18,426 bases of DNA. Source: Veillonellaceae bacterium (GTDB taxonomy: Bacteria > Bacillota_C > Negativicutes > Veillonellales > Veillonellaceae). Positions 1 through 8,145 of the stretch are shown here, one piece after another. The notes below the pieces were generated by a model. It was not told the DNA's origin, searched no databases, and saw nothing but the letters and a program-made list of their open reading frames with translations. The stretch lies in NCBI GenBank assembly GCA_902834965.1, contig CADFKY010000014.1, positions 1-18,426 of the forward strand, in the 5' to 3' direction. The position numbers and the translations under genes were made by a program. The stretch's first letter is position 1. Every line of letters begins with the position of its first letter.

Positions 1-633
1 GAAGAATTTGCAAAAGAAATTGCTGCTTTAGCAAAATCCACTGATTTAGAAATCGCAATTGTTGTTGGTGGCGGTAACTTGTGGAGAGGGTTAGCTGGTA
101 GTAACCAAGGTATGGATCGTGCTACAGCTGACTATATGGGTATGCTAGCAACAGTAATGAACTCCTTAGCATTGCAAGATGCATTAGAACAAGCAGGCGT
201 AGACACTCGTGTTCAAACTGCTATCGAAATGCAAGAAATTGCAGAACCTTATATTCGTCGTCGTGCAATTCGTCACTTAGAGAAAAAACGTATCGTTATC
301 TTCGGTGCAGGTCTTGGTAAACCATACTTCTCTACAGACACAACAGCTGCATTGCGCGCTGCTGAAATTGAAGCAGATGCAATTTTGATGGCGAAGAAGT
401 TTGCTGACGGTGTATATGATTCTGATCCTAAAACGAATCCTAATGCCGTTAAATTTGATGAATTAACATATAATGATATCATCACAAAAGAATTAAAGGT
501 TATGGATGCAACATCCACAACTTTATGTAAAGATAATAATATCCCTATTATTGTATTTAGCATGGACATTCCTGGTAACATTACAAAAGCCGCTAAAGGT
601 GAAGAGATTGGTACCATAGTTCGAGGAGAATAA
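1..633 (+). CDS. pyrH: UMP kinase, 5' end missing
   Basis: UMP kinase phosphorylates UMP to UDP with ATP in the cytoplasm, the step that feeds all pyrimidine nucleotides; bacterial enzymes are hexamers of the amino-acid kinase fold, not related to eukaryotic UMP/CMP kinases. The reading frame is open from base 1, so about 30 N-terminal residues of a roughly 240-residue protein lie outside the window; 210 residues are visible. Seen motifs: GGGNLWRG near the visible start, [16 protein letters not shown], the [14 protein letters not shown] nucleotide-binding stretch, and the DGVYDSDPK segment. It ends in TAA, 5 bases before frr, and the GAGGAG ribosome binding site of frr lies inside its last codons. 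The pyrH-frr pairing is nearly universal in bacteria and supports the call. Confidence 0.97.
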   Translation, partial: EEFAKEIAALAKSTDLEIAIVVGGGNLWRGLAGSNQGMDRATADYMGMLATVMNSLALQDALEQAGVDTRVQTAIEMQEIAEPYIRRRAIRHLEKKRIVIFGAGLGKPYFSTDTTAALRAAEIEADAILMAKKFADGVYDSDPKTNPNAVKFDELTYNDIITKELKVMDATSTTLCKDNNIPIIVFSMDIPGNITKAAKGEEIGTIVRGE

Positions 634-638
634 TTCAA

Positions 639-1199
639 ATGGAAATTAAAGAATTGTTGCAACAAGCAGAAGAACGCATGAATAAGTCTATTGAGGCTTT
701 AAAACATGAATTTGCATCTATTCGTACAGGCCGTGCTAGTGTAGCATTGCTTGACAAAGTAATGGTTGACTATTATGGTAGCCCATCTCCAATTAACCAA
801 GTTGCAAATATCTCCGTGCCTGAGCCGCGTATGATTGTTATTGCACCTTGGGATAAAACTATGATTGGTGCTATTGAAAAAGCAATCTTACAATCTGATC
901 TTGGTTTAAATCCAGGTAATGATGGTGCTCAAATCCGATTGACTATTCCTCAATTGACTGAGGAACGTCGTAAAGAAATCGTTAAAGTTGTTCATAAAAA
1001 AGCTGAAGATGCTAAAGTTGCAGTACGAAATATTCGTCGTGATGTAAATGATGCATTGAAAAAAGAAGAGAAAGCTAAAACAATTACTGAAGATGATGCT
1101 AAAGACGGTTTAGATCAAATTCAAAAACTTACAGATGCTAAAATTAAGCAGATTGATGAGTTAAAAGCAGTAAAAGAAAAGGATGTATTAGAAGTATAA
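639..1199 (+). CDS. frr: Ribosome recycling factor
   Basis: Ribosome recycling factor works with EF-G to split the post-termination ribosome into subunits in the cytoplasm. The 186-residue product matches the usual length of about 185. Recognisable pieces are the N-terminal helix ending in EFASIRTGRAS, the domain II segment with YYGSPSPINQVANISVPEPR, and the C-terminal helices with LTEERRKEIVK and the conserved VRNIRRDVND stretch. The start ATG is preceded by GAGGAG at the end of pyrH. Its stop codon shares one base with the start of the next small gene (TAATG), so the two are probably translationally coupled. Confidence 0.98.
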   Translation: MEIKELLQQAEERMNKSIEALKHEFASIRTGRASVALLDKVMVDYYGSPSPINQVANISVPEPRMIVIAPWDKTMIGAIEKAILQSDLGLNPGNDGAQIRLTIPQLTEERRKEIVKVVHKKAEDAKVAVRNIRRDVNDALKKEEKAKTITEDDAKDGLDQIQKLTDAKIKQIDELKAVKEKDVLEV

Positions 1200-1450
1200 T
1201 GTTAGATTCTAATAGCCTTATTGGAATGCCATGGCAGCTTGCAAAGTCTCGTTTGCAGGCTGCCCATATTCCTTTTAAGGTAATGATTGGGGGATCCTTT
1301 AATCGCTTTTTTGATATTGCTGATAAAGGATTTTATGTAGCACGTATTACCAAGGTTGATGAGTGTTTACATATACTAGTGTATAGACCAATGATTGCCA
1401 GCGACTTCGGAAATTCTATCGAGGTAGACTATGCTAAAGAAATTATTTAA
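1199..1450 (+). CDS. Small protein of unknown function between frr and uppS
   Basis: I do not recognise a named family. The 83-residue product has no signal peptide or membrane segment. Its start overlaps the frr stop by one base (TAATG) and its last 20 bases overlap the start of uppS in another frame, as expected of a coupled operon gene rather than a chance ORF. Residues 7-28 (LIGMPWQLAKSRLQAAHIPF and following) follow the pattern hydrophobic-G-x(4)-A-x(2)-L-x-A-x-I-x-hydrophobic, which resembles the start of PASTA or I78-inhibitor-like folds; the rest looks like alternating beta strands ending in HILVYRPM. That resemblance is weak and is an inference. No Shine-Dalgarno sequence sits at a normal distance, so translation probably depends on ribosomes finishing frr. 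Confidence 0.75.
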   Translation: MLDSNSLIGMPWQLAKSRLQAAHIPFKVMIGGSFNRFFDIADKGFYVARITKVDECLHILVYRPMIASDFGNSIEVDYAKEII

Positions 1451-2195
1451 CCGTAAACCATCTGATACGCCTGTTATTGATAGTAATGTGATACCAAAAC
1501 ATGTTGCTATTATTATGGATGGCAATGGTCGTTGGGCAAAACGAAGAGGCATGCCACGATCAATGGGACACCGCGCAGGGGCCGACGTATTAAAGCAGAT
1601 TGTTATTGCTGCAGATGAGATTGGAATTAGAGCTCTTACGGTATATGGCTTCTCCACAGAGAACTGGAAGCGTCCTGAACAGGAAGTTTCTTTACTTATG
1701 GCTCTCATAAAAGAATACTTAAATAATAATGTTAAGTATATGCATGAACATAATGTGCGTATTCGCTTTATTGGATATATCGGTGCTCTTTCAGATGAGC
1801 TTCAAAAGATTATTCGCGATGCCGAATTATTAACTCAGAATAATACAGGCCTTACCTTACAGTTAGCAATAAACTATGGGGGGCGTGATGAAATAGTAAG
1901 AACTATCCGCGATATTACAAATTCTGTTGTGGATGGAACTATTACTACAGACGAGATTACAGAAGACTATGTTAGTTCCCAACTTTTCACTAAAGAGTTT
2001 AGCGATGTAGACTTGTTAATTCGTCCAAGTAGTGATTTTAGAATTAGTAACTTTTTATTGTGGCAGCTAGCTTACGCTGAATTCTGGTTTACTGATTTAC
2101 ATTGGCCAGATTTCACTAAGGAAACATTATTAGAGGCTGTTGCAGCATATCAAAAACGAGAACGCCGGTTTGGTGGCTTACGTGATGAGGAATAA
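1431..2195 (+). CDS. uppS: Undecaprenyl diphosphate synthase (cis-prenyltransferase)
   Basis: UppS condenses eight isopentenyl diphosphates in cis onto farnesyl diphosphate, making the C55 carrier lipid precursor for peptidoglycan and other surface polymers. The 254 residues match the family length (E. coli 253). HVAIIMDGNGRWAKRRG holds the catalytic Asp (D30) and the diphosphate-binding GNGR; H47, the TVYGFSTENWKRP segment (72-82 region) and the C-terminal R198, R204, S206 and Mg-binding E217 line up with the E. coli residues at a constant offset of four. One departure: the usual TGGE between the two arginines is PSSD (199-202), although the arginines and serine that hold the IPP diphosphate are kept. 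The start is supported by GAGG seven bases upstream, inside the preceding gene. Likely cytoplasmic, membrane-associated. Confidence 0.97.
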   Translation: MLKKLFNRKPSDTPVIDSNVIPKHVAIIMDGNGRWAKRRGMPRSMGHRAGADVLKQIVIAADEIGIRALTVYGFSTENWKRPEQEVSLLMALIKEYLNNNVKYMHEHNVRIRFIGYIGALSDELQKIIRDAELLTQNNTGLTLQLAINYGGRDEIVRTIRDITNSVVDGTITTDEITEDYVSSQLFTKEFSDVDLLIRPSSDFRISNFLLWQLAYAEFWFTDLHWPDFTKETLLEAVAAYQKRERRFGGLRDEE

Positions 2196-2198
2196 AAA

Positions 2199-3023
2199 AT
2201 GTTAAAAACACGTGTTATAACCGCTGTTATAGGTTTTATTATTGCCTTAGGGGCCATTACATTAGGCGGACCTGTATATGATATTCTTATTACATTATTA
2301 GCTCTATTGGGTTGGCGTGAGTTTGTTTTACTAGGTAAAGCTAAACATGTGCGTATGTCCATTTTATGGGGCTATATTAGTATTTTATTATTGATGATTG
2401 CCTTTGCATGTCATCAGTATATTCTAGCAATAGCTATATTAGTATTGAGTTTATCAGCCAATTATATGTTATGTACATTTGGTGAAAACAAATACTCTTT
2501 AGCTAGTGTTTCATTTAGTGTATTTGGCTTATTATATGTTGGTATTGGCATGATTTCTTTGCTCATGATTCGTCATGACTCTATATACATGGCTCTATCA
2601 ATGCCATTTGAATTATATAATTGGGGAACAATTACTCTTTGGTTAGTGTTGTTTACAACGTGGGCTAGTGATACTTTTGCTTATTTTGCTGGTCGTGCCT
2701 TTGGTAAACGTAAAATTGTTCCATCCATTAGTCCCAATAAAACACTAGAAGGTTTTATTGGTGGCTTTATCGGCTGTATTATTACAGGCGCTGTATTTTC
2801 GTATATCGTAGGCATTCCATGGTGGATGGGCATTCATGTTGGTATGATTAGCGGTATACTTGCACCATTAGGTGATTTATTTGAATCAAAGATTAAACGA
2901 TTATGTAATGTGAAAGATTCTGGTACTTTACTACCAGGTCATGGTGGTGTATTAGATCGTTTTGATAGTTTATTATTTGCGGCTCCTATTACATTGATAT
3001 ACATATTACTCTTTTCGTACTAA
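2199..3023 (+). CDS. cdsA: Phosphatidate cytidylyltransferase (CDP-diglyceride synthase)
   Basis: CdsA makes CDP-diacylglycerol from CTP and phosphatidic acid, the branch-point precursor of phosphatidylglycerol, phosphatidylethanolamine and cardiolipin. The 274-residue protein is strongly hydrophobic throughout, with several predicted membrane helices starting at about residue 6. The family signature is present near the C terminus at residues 230-256: S-x-I-K-R, K-D, G-H-G-G and the terminal D-R-F-D, which hold the metal-binding aspartates. It begins 3 bases after uppS, with its GAGG site inside the end of uppS. An inner-membrane enzyme; its position between uppS and dxr is the common Firmicutes order. 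Confidence 0.97.
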   Translation: MLKTRVITAVIGFIIALGAITLGGPVYDILITLLALLGWREFVLLGKAKHVRMSILWGYISILLLMIAFACHQYILAIAILVLSLSANYMLCTFGENKYSLASVSFSVFGLLYVGIGMISLLMIRHDSIYMALSMPFELYNWGTITLWLVLFTTWASDTFAYFAGRAFGKRKIVPSISPNKTLEGFIGGFIGCIITGAVFSYIVGIPWWMGIHVGMISGILAPLGDLFESKIKRLCNVKDSGTLLPGHGGVLDRFDSLLFAAPITLIYILLFSY

Positions 3024-3041
3024 TCTAATAGAGGTAAGCTT

Positions 3042-4187
3042 ATGAAATACCTAAGTATTATTGGCAGTACTGGCTCAATCGGTACACAGACACTAGATGT
3101 AGTGTCTCAACATCCAGATCAATTCAAGGTGGTTGCCTTAGTGGCACATCATAATATTGACCTCTTAGAAAAACAAATTAAAGAATATCAGCCATTAGTA
3201 GCTGGTCTAGTTGATGAAAGTGCTTTTAAAGAACTACAAGGTCGCTATACCGGTCCTACAAAACTTGTGGGCGGTAAGGAAGCACTCATAGCTGCTGCTA
3301 CGATTCAAGAAGCAACTATGGTTGTAACTGCTATTGTTGGTGCTGCAGGTATTGAACCTACTGTAGAGGCTATAAAGAAACGTAAGACTATAGGTCTAGC
3401 TAATAAGGAAACCTTAGTTGCTGGTGGACCATTGATTACATCTTTGGCTAAGGAGTATGGCGTACAAATTCTACCTATTGATAGTGAACATAGCGCAATA
3501 TTTCAGTGTTTAGAAGGGCAAAATCGCGAGAATGTTGATTCCTTAATTGTTACTGCTTCTGGTGGCCCTTTACGCACTTGGGACTCTGATAAGATTCAAA
3601 CTGCTACAGCGGCTGATTGTCTACGCCATCCAACTTGGAATATGGGCAACAAGATTACGATTGACTCTGCATCTCTATTTAATAAAGGCTTAGAAGTAAT
3701 CGAAGCTCATTGGCTTTTTGGTTTTGATTTTGATCATATTGATGTTGTGGTACATCCTCAAAGTATCGTTCATTCTATGATACGCATGAAAGATGGGGCT
3801 ATATTAGCTCAAATGGGGAATCCAGATATGCGCGAGCCTATTCAATATGCTTTGACATATCCAAAACGTGAAGTTTTAAGTATGAATCATCTTGATTTTA
3901 CTAAAGCCTTACAATTAGAGTTTTTACCACCACGATATGATGATTTTCCTGCTCTTCGTCTTGCATATGAAGTAGGACGAGCAAGTGGCTTTAAACCAGC
4001 CGTATTTAATGCTGCAAACGAAACAGCAGTTTATGCATTTTTAGATGATAAAATCGCCTTTGGTGATATTTACAAAGTCGTTACATCAGTTCTAGAATCT
4101 ATGGGACCTGAAGATGACTTTACGTTAGACAATTTATTAGCTATCGATAGATGGGCTCGTGAAAAGGCTACATCATTGATGGTATAG
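3042..4187 (+). CDS. dxr: 1-deoxy-D-xylulose 5-phosphate reductoisomerase
   Basis: Dxr (IspC) rearranges and reduces 1-deoxyxylulose 5-phosphate to 2-C-methylerythritol 4-phosphate with NADPH, the first committed step of the MEP isoprenoid pathway and the target of fosmidomycin. The 381 residues begin with the NADPH-binding GSTGSIGTQTLDVV. Metal ligands are visible as D147 and E149 in the DSEHSAIFQ segment and E218 in NKGLEVIEAH, with TASGGPLR between them and the flexible-loop region HPTWNMGNK following. A GAGG site lies 8 bases before the ATG. Its TAG stop overlaps the ribosome binding site of rseP. Together with ispG in the same operon it shows that this organism makes isoprenoids by the MEP route. 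Confidence 0.98.
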   Translation: MKYLSIIGSTGSIGTQTLDVVSQHPDQFKVVALVAHHNIDLLEKQIKEYQPLVAGLVDESAFKELQGRYTGPTKLVGGKEALIAAATIQEATMVVTAIVGAAGIEPTVEAIKKRKTIGLANKETLVAGGPLITSLAKEYGVQILPIDSEHSAIFQCLEGQNRENVDSLIVTASGGPLRTWDSDKIQTATAADCLRHPTWNMGNKITIDSASLFNKGLEVIEAHWLFGFDFDHIDVVVHPQSIVHSMIRMKDGAILAQMGNPDMREPIQYALTYPKREVLSMNHLDFTKALQLEFLPPRYDDFPALRLAYEVGRASGFKPAVFNAANETAVYAFLDDKIAFGDIYKVVTSVLESMGPEDDFTLDNLLAIDRWAREKATSLMV

Positions 4188-4195
4188 GAGTATAT

Positions 4196-5212
4196 ATGAC
4201 AACGGCATTAGCCACAATATTTGTATTTGGTTTAATCGTGTTTATTCATGAGTTAGGCCATTTTATTACAGCAAAAATGTCGGGCATGCAAGTAGATGAA
4301 TTCGCCATAGGTTTTGGACCGGCCATATTTAAAGTTCAAAAAGGGGAAACCTTATATTCTATTCGTATCATTCCTCTTGGTGGTTTTAATCGTATTGCTG
4401 GCATGAGTCCTGACGAGCCGTTAAATGAACGGTCATTTTATACTAAACCTGCATGGAAGAAATTTATTGTTATTTCTGCAGGGGCAGTATTCAATTTTTT
4501 ATTGGCCATTGTTTTATTCTTTGGCCTCAATGCAACAGTAGGTAATCTTACCTATACAAATGATCCTGTTATTGGTAATATCATCCCTGGTAGTGCCGCT
4601 GAACAAGCTCATTTACAATCAAATGATAGAATTCTTACTATTGATGGTAAAAAGATTTCAACGTGGGATGAAATCCGTCCTAGCTTACAAGGTACTGCCA
4701 ACCATGGTGTTACCGTTGTGGTAGATCGAGATGGAGAAACTGTAGAAACTACAGTGATTCCAAAAATGGAACAAGATAGTCCTAAAATTGGTATTTATCC
4801 TAGTTTTACACGAGAAAGTTATAGCATAGGCGAGTCTTTCAGTCTAGCTGTTACTCGTACAGGTCAAACAATTTTTGCAATGCTAAGTGGCTTATATGAT
4901 ATGATTCGCGGTACACAAGCTGCAGAATTATCCGGTCCAGTAGGTATTTCACAAATGGCTGGCACTATTGCACAATCTGGTTTTGCACCACTTTTGAGCT
5001 TTGCCGCATTTTTAAGTATTAACTTAGGGGTTATCAATCTTTTACCATTACCTGTGTTAGATGGTGGTCATTTAATTATTATTTTGGCTGAAGCAATTAC
5101 AGGTCGTAAATTACCTGCTAAGGCACTAATGTATATTCAAATGGTTGGTGTTGCTTTAATGGTAGCATTATTCTTATATGTAACGACTCAGGATATATTC
5201 CGATTACTATAA
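4196..5212 (+). CDS. rseP: Site-2 intramembrane zinc metalloprotease
   Basis: This is a RseP/RasP (M50B) protease that cuts membrane-spanning substrates such as anti-sigma factors and leftover signal peptides within the bilayer. The zinc site is complete: HELGH at residues 18-22 in the first membrane helix and the third ligand in NLLPLPVLDGGH with D289. A single PDZ domain is seen at about residues 115-190 (IIPGSAAEQAHL, then NDRILTIDGKKI). At 338 residues it is shorter than E. coli RseP, which has two PDZ domains, and closer to the compact Gram-positive type. Predicted helices sit near the N terminus, at about 90-110 and in the last 70 residues. The TAGGAG ribosome binding site overlaps the dxr stop. 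The substrate cannot be told from this window; no anti-sigma factor gene is adjacent. Confidence 0.95.
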   Translation: MTTALATIFVFGLIVFIHELGHFITAKMSGMQVDEFAIGFGPAIFKVQKGETLYSIRIIPLGGFNRIAGMSPDEPLNERSFYTKPAWKKFIVISAGAVFNFLLAIVLFFGLNATVGNLTYTNDPVIGNIIPGSAAEQAHLQSNDRILTIDGKKISTWDEIRPSLQGTANHGVTVVVDRDGETVETTVIPKMEQDSPKIGIYPSFTRESYSIGESFSLAVTRTGQTIFAMLSGLYDMIRGTQAAELSGPVGISQMAGTIAQSGFAPLLSFAAFLSINLGVINLLPLPVLDGGHLIIILAEAITGRKLPAKALMYIQMVGVALMVALFLYVTTQDIFRLL

Positions 5213-5230
5213 GATAGATGGGAGATTACA

Positions 5231-6316
5231 ATGATTGTACGTAAACCAACAAATGGTATCTATGTAGGTACAGTTAAAATTGGTGATTATGCACCGGTAA
5301 GCATTCAATCTATGATTACTACAGATCCGGTTCATACGGAAAAGGCTATAGCTGAAATAAATCGTTTAGCTGAGGCTGGTTGTGAACTAGTACGTGTTGC
5401 AGTTCCTACTATGGCTTCTGCTAAAGCTTTAAAAGCAGTTCGTGCTGGTATTGATATTCCTTTAATTGCTGATATTCATTTCGACTATAAATTAGCGTTA
5501 GAAGCTATCGAGAATAATGTTGATGGATTGCGTATTAATCCAGGAAACATCGGCGGTGAGGATAAGGTATTGGCAGTTATTGAAAAAGCTAAACCTAAAC
5601 AAATTCCGATTCGTATTGGCGTTAATGCAGGGTCTTTACCAAAGCATATCCTCGATGCACATGGAGGTCATCCTACAGCTGATGGCATGGTGGAAACTGC
5701 ATTAGAACATGTCCGAATTCTCGAAAAGCTCGACTACCGTCAAATGAAATTATCTATTAAAGCAACGGAAGTTCCTTTAATGGTAGAAGCCTATCGTAAG
5801 TTATCCGATAAGATTCCTTATCCATTGCATTTAGGTGTTACTGAAGCTGGTACGATAAAACAAGGTACTATTAAGTCTGCTATGGGCATTGGTGCTTTAT
5901 TATTAGACGGTATCGGTGATACTTTACGTGTATCCTTAACAGGTGATCCCATACATGAAATTGAAGTAGGTCGAAGTATTTTGAGTAATTTAGGATTACG
6001 AAACTTTGGAGCTACAATGATTTCCTGTCCTACTTGCGGTCGATGCCAAGTGAACTTATTTGATATGGCAGGGATTGTAGAGGAACGTTTAGCATCCATT
6101 AAAGCACCTATTAAAGTAGCTGTTATGGGTTGTGTCGTAAATGGGCCTGGTGAGGCTCGTGAGGCTGATTTCGGCATTGCTGGTGGTAATGGACAAGGTA
6201 TTGTCTTCCGTAAAGGGGAAGTTATCAAGACTGTGCCAGAAGCTGAATTAGTAGATACATTATTTAGAGAAATTGATCAATATTTAGAAAACTTAGATGA
6301 GGAGTCTTTATGTTAG
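5231..6316 (+). CDS. ispG: 4-hydroxy-3-methylbut-2-en-1-yl diphosphate synthase
   Basis: IspG (GcpE) reduces 2-C-methylerythritol 2,4-cyclodiphosphate to HMBPP, the penultimate MEP pathway step, with a [4Fe-4S] cluster. The 361 residues have an N-terminal TIM barrel (starting MIVRKPTNGIYVGTVKIGD, with DIHFDYKLAL and RINPGNIGG) and a C-terminal cluster domain. Cluster ligands are C266 and C269 in CPTCGRC, C301 in GCVVNGPGEA, and E308 in that same motif, at the same spacing as in E. coli. GGGAG precedes the ATG. The last seven bases overlap the start of proS. This is the single-domain bacterial form without the extra insertion domain of plants and Chlamydia. Confidence 0.98.
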   Translation: MIVRKPTNGIYVGTVKIGDYAPVSIQSMITTDPVHTEKAIAEINRLAEAGCELVRVAVPTMASAKALKAVRAGIDIPLIADIHFDYKLALEAIENNVDGLRINPGNIGGEDKVLAVIEKAKPKQIPIRIGVNAGSLPKHILDAHGGHPTADGMVETALEHVRILEKLDYRQMKLSIKATEVPLMVEAYRKLSDKIPYPLHLGVTEAGTIKQGTIKSAMGIGALLLDGIGDTLRVSLTGDPIHEIEVGRSILSNLGLRNFGATMISCPTCGRCQVNLFDMAGIVEERLASIKAPIKVAVMGCVVNGPGEAREADFGIAGGNGQGIVFRKGEVIKTVPEAELVDTLFREIDQYLENLDEESLC

Positions 6317-8028
6317 CCACTAAATTATATGCACCTACATTGCGTGAAGTTCCATCTGACGCTGATGTAGTTAGCCAACAGCTTATGCTTCGCGCTGGTT
6401 TTATGCGCAAAACTGCAAATGGTTTATATAGCTTTTTACCATTAGGTTGGAGAAGTATCAAAAAAATCGAAGCTATTGTACGTGAAGAAATGGATCGTGC
6501 TAGTGCTCAAGAAATCATGATGCCTATTTTACAACCTGCTGAAATTTGGAAAGAATCTGGCCGTTGGAATGCATATGGCGCTGAAATGATGCGTATTAAT
6601 GATCGTCATGATAATGAATTCTGTTTAGGACCAACTCATGAAGAGATGATTACTACACTTGTTAAAAATGAGATCAATTCATATCGTCAATTACCAGTAA
6701 ATTTATATCAAATTCAAAGTAAATTCCGTGATGAACGTCGTCCGCGTTATGGTTTAATGCGCAGTCGCGAATTCATTATGAAAGATGCATACTCTTTTGA
6801 TGTGGATGAAGCTGGTTTAGATGAATCTTATAAATCTATGTATGATGCATATACACGTATTTTCACGCGTTGTGGTCTTACATTCCGTCCGGTAGAAGCT
6901 GACAGCGGTGCTATCGGGGGTAGTGGCACACATGAGTTTATGGCAATCGCAGAAGCTGGTGAAGCTGATATTGTGTATTGCACAAAATGTGACTATGCTG
7001 CCAATATTGAAATTGGTAAACCTGGTATTATGAAACAGGAAGAAGAAGCACTTCAAGAGTTATCTGTTGTGGACACTCCAAATGCAAGTACTATTGAAGC
7101 TGTTGCAGAAATGCTTAATTTACCATTACATAAATCGATTAAAGCTGTAGTATTTTCTATTGATGGTAAAGTTGTGTTAGCTATTGTTCGCGGTGACCAT
7201 GAAGTAAATGAAGTAGCAGTGCAACATGCTGTACTTGGTTCCGTAGAGCCTGAAATGGCTACACCAGAAGAATTGGAAAAAGTAGGTTTAACAGCTGGCT
7301 TTATAAGTCCAGTTGGGTTAAAACAAACAGAAGAGTTTGCCATAGTAGTAGATGAATCTGTTATGGAAACGTACAATGTTTGTGGTGGTGCCAATAAGAA
7401 AGATGCACACTATATTAACATCAATCCAAAACGTGACTTTAATGTAGAAGATATTATTGTCGCACCGATTCGTTTGATTACAGCTGACGATGTTTGCCCA
7501 ACTTGCGGTGGTGCTCTAGAACATGCTAAAGGTATTGAAGTAGGCCAAGTATTTAAATTGGGTACAAAATACTCAGAGGCATTACAAGCTACATTCTTAG
7601 ATCAAAATGGTCGTCCTAATCCAATGATTATGGGTTGTTATGGTATTGGTGTATCTCGTACATTAGCTGCTGCTATTGAGCAGTATCACGATGAAAATGG
7701 TATTATTTGGCCACGTTCTATTGCTCCATTTGAAGCCGTTATCGTTCCTATTAATGCAAAAGACGAAGCTTTGATGTCTACAAGTCAAACAATTTATACT
7801 GCATTACAAGATGCAGGTGTAGATGTGTTACTTGATGATCGTAAGGATCGAGCTGGTGTAAAATTCAAAGATGCTGATTTAATTGGCTATCCACTTCGTA
7901 TTACAGTAAGTAAAAATACACTTGAAAATAATGAAGTAGAAATTCAAATCCGTAAGTCTGGTGAAGCGATTACATGTGCAATCGATTCTGTAGCGACTAA
8001 GGTTACTGAATTACTTCAAGATTTATAA
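6310..8028 (+). CDS. proS: Prolyl-tRNA synthetase, bacterial type with editing domain
   Basis: ProS charges tRNA-Pro with proline in the cytoplasm. The 572 residues are the bacterial class II form: motif 1 region and PTHEEMIT in the N-terminal half, motif 2 as FRDERRPRYGLMRSREF (from residue 139), an inserted YbaK-like editing (INS) domain at about 230-390 that removes mischarged alanine, motif 3 as GCYGIGVSR (442-450), then the anticodon-binding domain starting near EAVIVPIN. The editing domain shows HKSIKAVVF and the CGGANKKDAHY loop. Its ATG overlaps the end of ispG by seven bases and uses GAGGAG located in the ispG coding sequence. It is the last gene before the terminator, so it likely closes the first operon. 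Confidence 0.98.
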   Translation: MLATKLYAPTLREVPSDADVVSQQLMLRAGFMRKTANGLYSFLPLGWRSIKKIEAIVREEMDRASAQEIMMPILQPAEIWKESGRWNAYGAEMMRINDRHDNEFCLGPTHEEMITTLVKNEINSYRQLPVNLYQIQSKFRDERRPRYGLMRSREFIMKDAYSFDVDEAGLDESYKSMYDAYTRIFTRCGLTFRPVEADSGAIGGSGTHEFMAIAEAGEADIVYCTKCDYAANIEIGKPGIMKQEEEALQELSVVDTPNASTIEAVAEMLNLPLHKSIKAVVFSIDGKVVLAIVRGDHEVNEVAVQHAVLGSVEPEMATPEELEKVGLTAGFISPVGLKQTEEFAIVVDESVMETYNVCGGANKKDAHYININPKRDFNVEDIIVAPIRLITADDVCPTCGGALEHAKGIEVGQVFKLGTKYSEALQATFLDQNGRPNPMIMGCYGIGVSRTLAAAIEQYHDENGIIWPRSIAPFEAVIVPINAKDEALMSTSQTIYTALQDAGVDVLLDDRKDRAGVKFKDADLIGYPLRITVSKNTLENNEVEIQIRKSGEAITCAIDSVATKVTELLQDL

Positions 8029-8030
8029 TT

Positions 8031-8073
8031 AAATTGCGATTCTAGTGAATACTCATTAGGGTCGCAATTTTTC
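8031..8073 (+). terminator. Intrinsic (Rho-independent) terminator after proS
   Basis: A perfect 9-base-pair outer stem (AAATTGCGA at 8031-8039 against TCGCAATTT at 8062-8070) continues through two U-G pairs into an inner 7-base-pair stem (CTAGTGA against TCATTAG, one G-U pair) capped by the four-base loop ATAC at 8049-8052. The RNA stem is thus 18 pairs long without a bulge, and a run of five T (8068-8072) follows on the 3' side. It starts two bases after the proS stop. The stem is AT-rich at its base, but the length and the T-run make termination likely. Confidence 0.9.
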
Positions 8074-8082
8074 TATCTCATC

Positions 8083-8111
8083 TTGAATAAATTAGCTAAA
8101 TCAGTCATAAT
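8083..8111 (+). promoter_or_regulatory. Probable vegetative promoter before the PHP gene
   Basis: TTGAAT at 8083-8088 and CATAAT at 8106-8111 are separated by exactly 17 bases and match the -35 (4 of 6) and -10 (5 of 6) consensus of the main sigma factor. Transcription would begin near 8118, about 28 bases before the start codon at 8146, and a GGGAGGT ribosome binding site lies at 8134-8140. The position directly after a terminator supports a new transcription unit. A second possible -10, GATAAT at 8122-8127, has no well-placed -35. Confidence 0.65.
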
Positions 8112-8145
8112 TAAAAGATAGGATAATTGTAATGGGAGGTGCTCT

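Noticed and set aside
273..665. Minus-strand open frame opposite pyrH
   Set aside because: It is the antisense of a clearly conserved gene and has no recognisable protein features. The other minus-strand frames in the window were dropped for the same reason.
5517..5705. Short plus-strand frame inside ispG
   Set aside because: Fully inside a conserved gene in another frame, with no ribosome binding site or recognisable motif; the same holds for the frames at 11041-11238 and 15011-15208.
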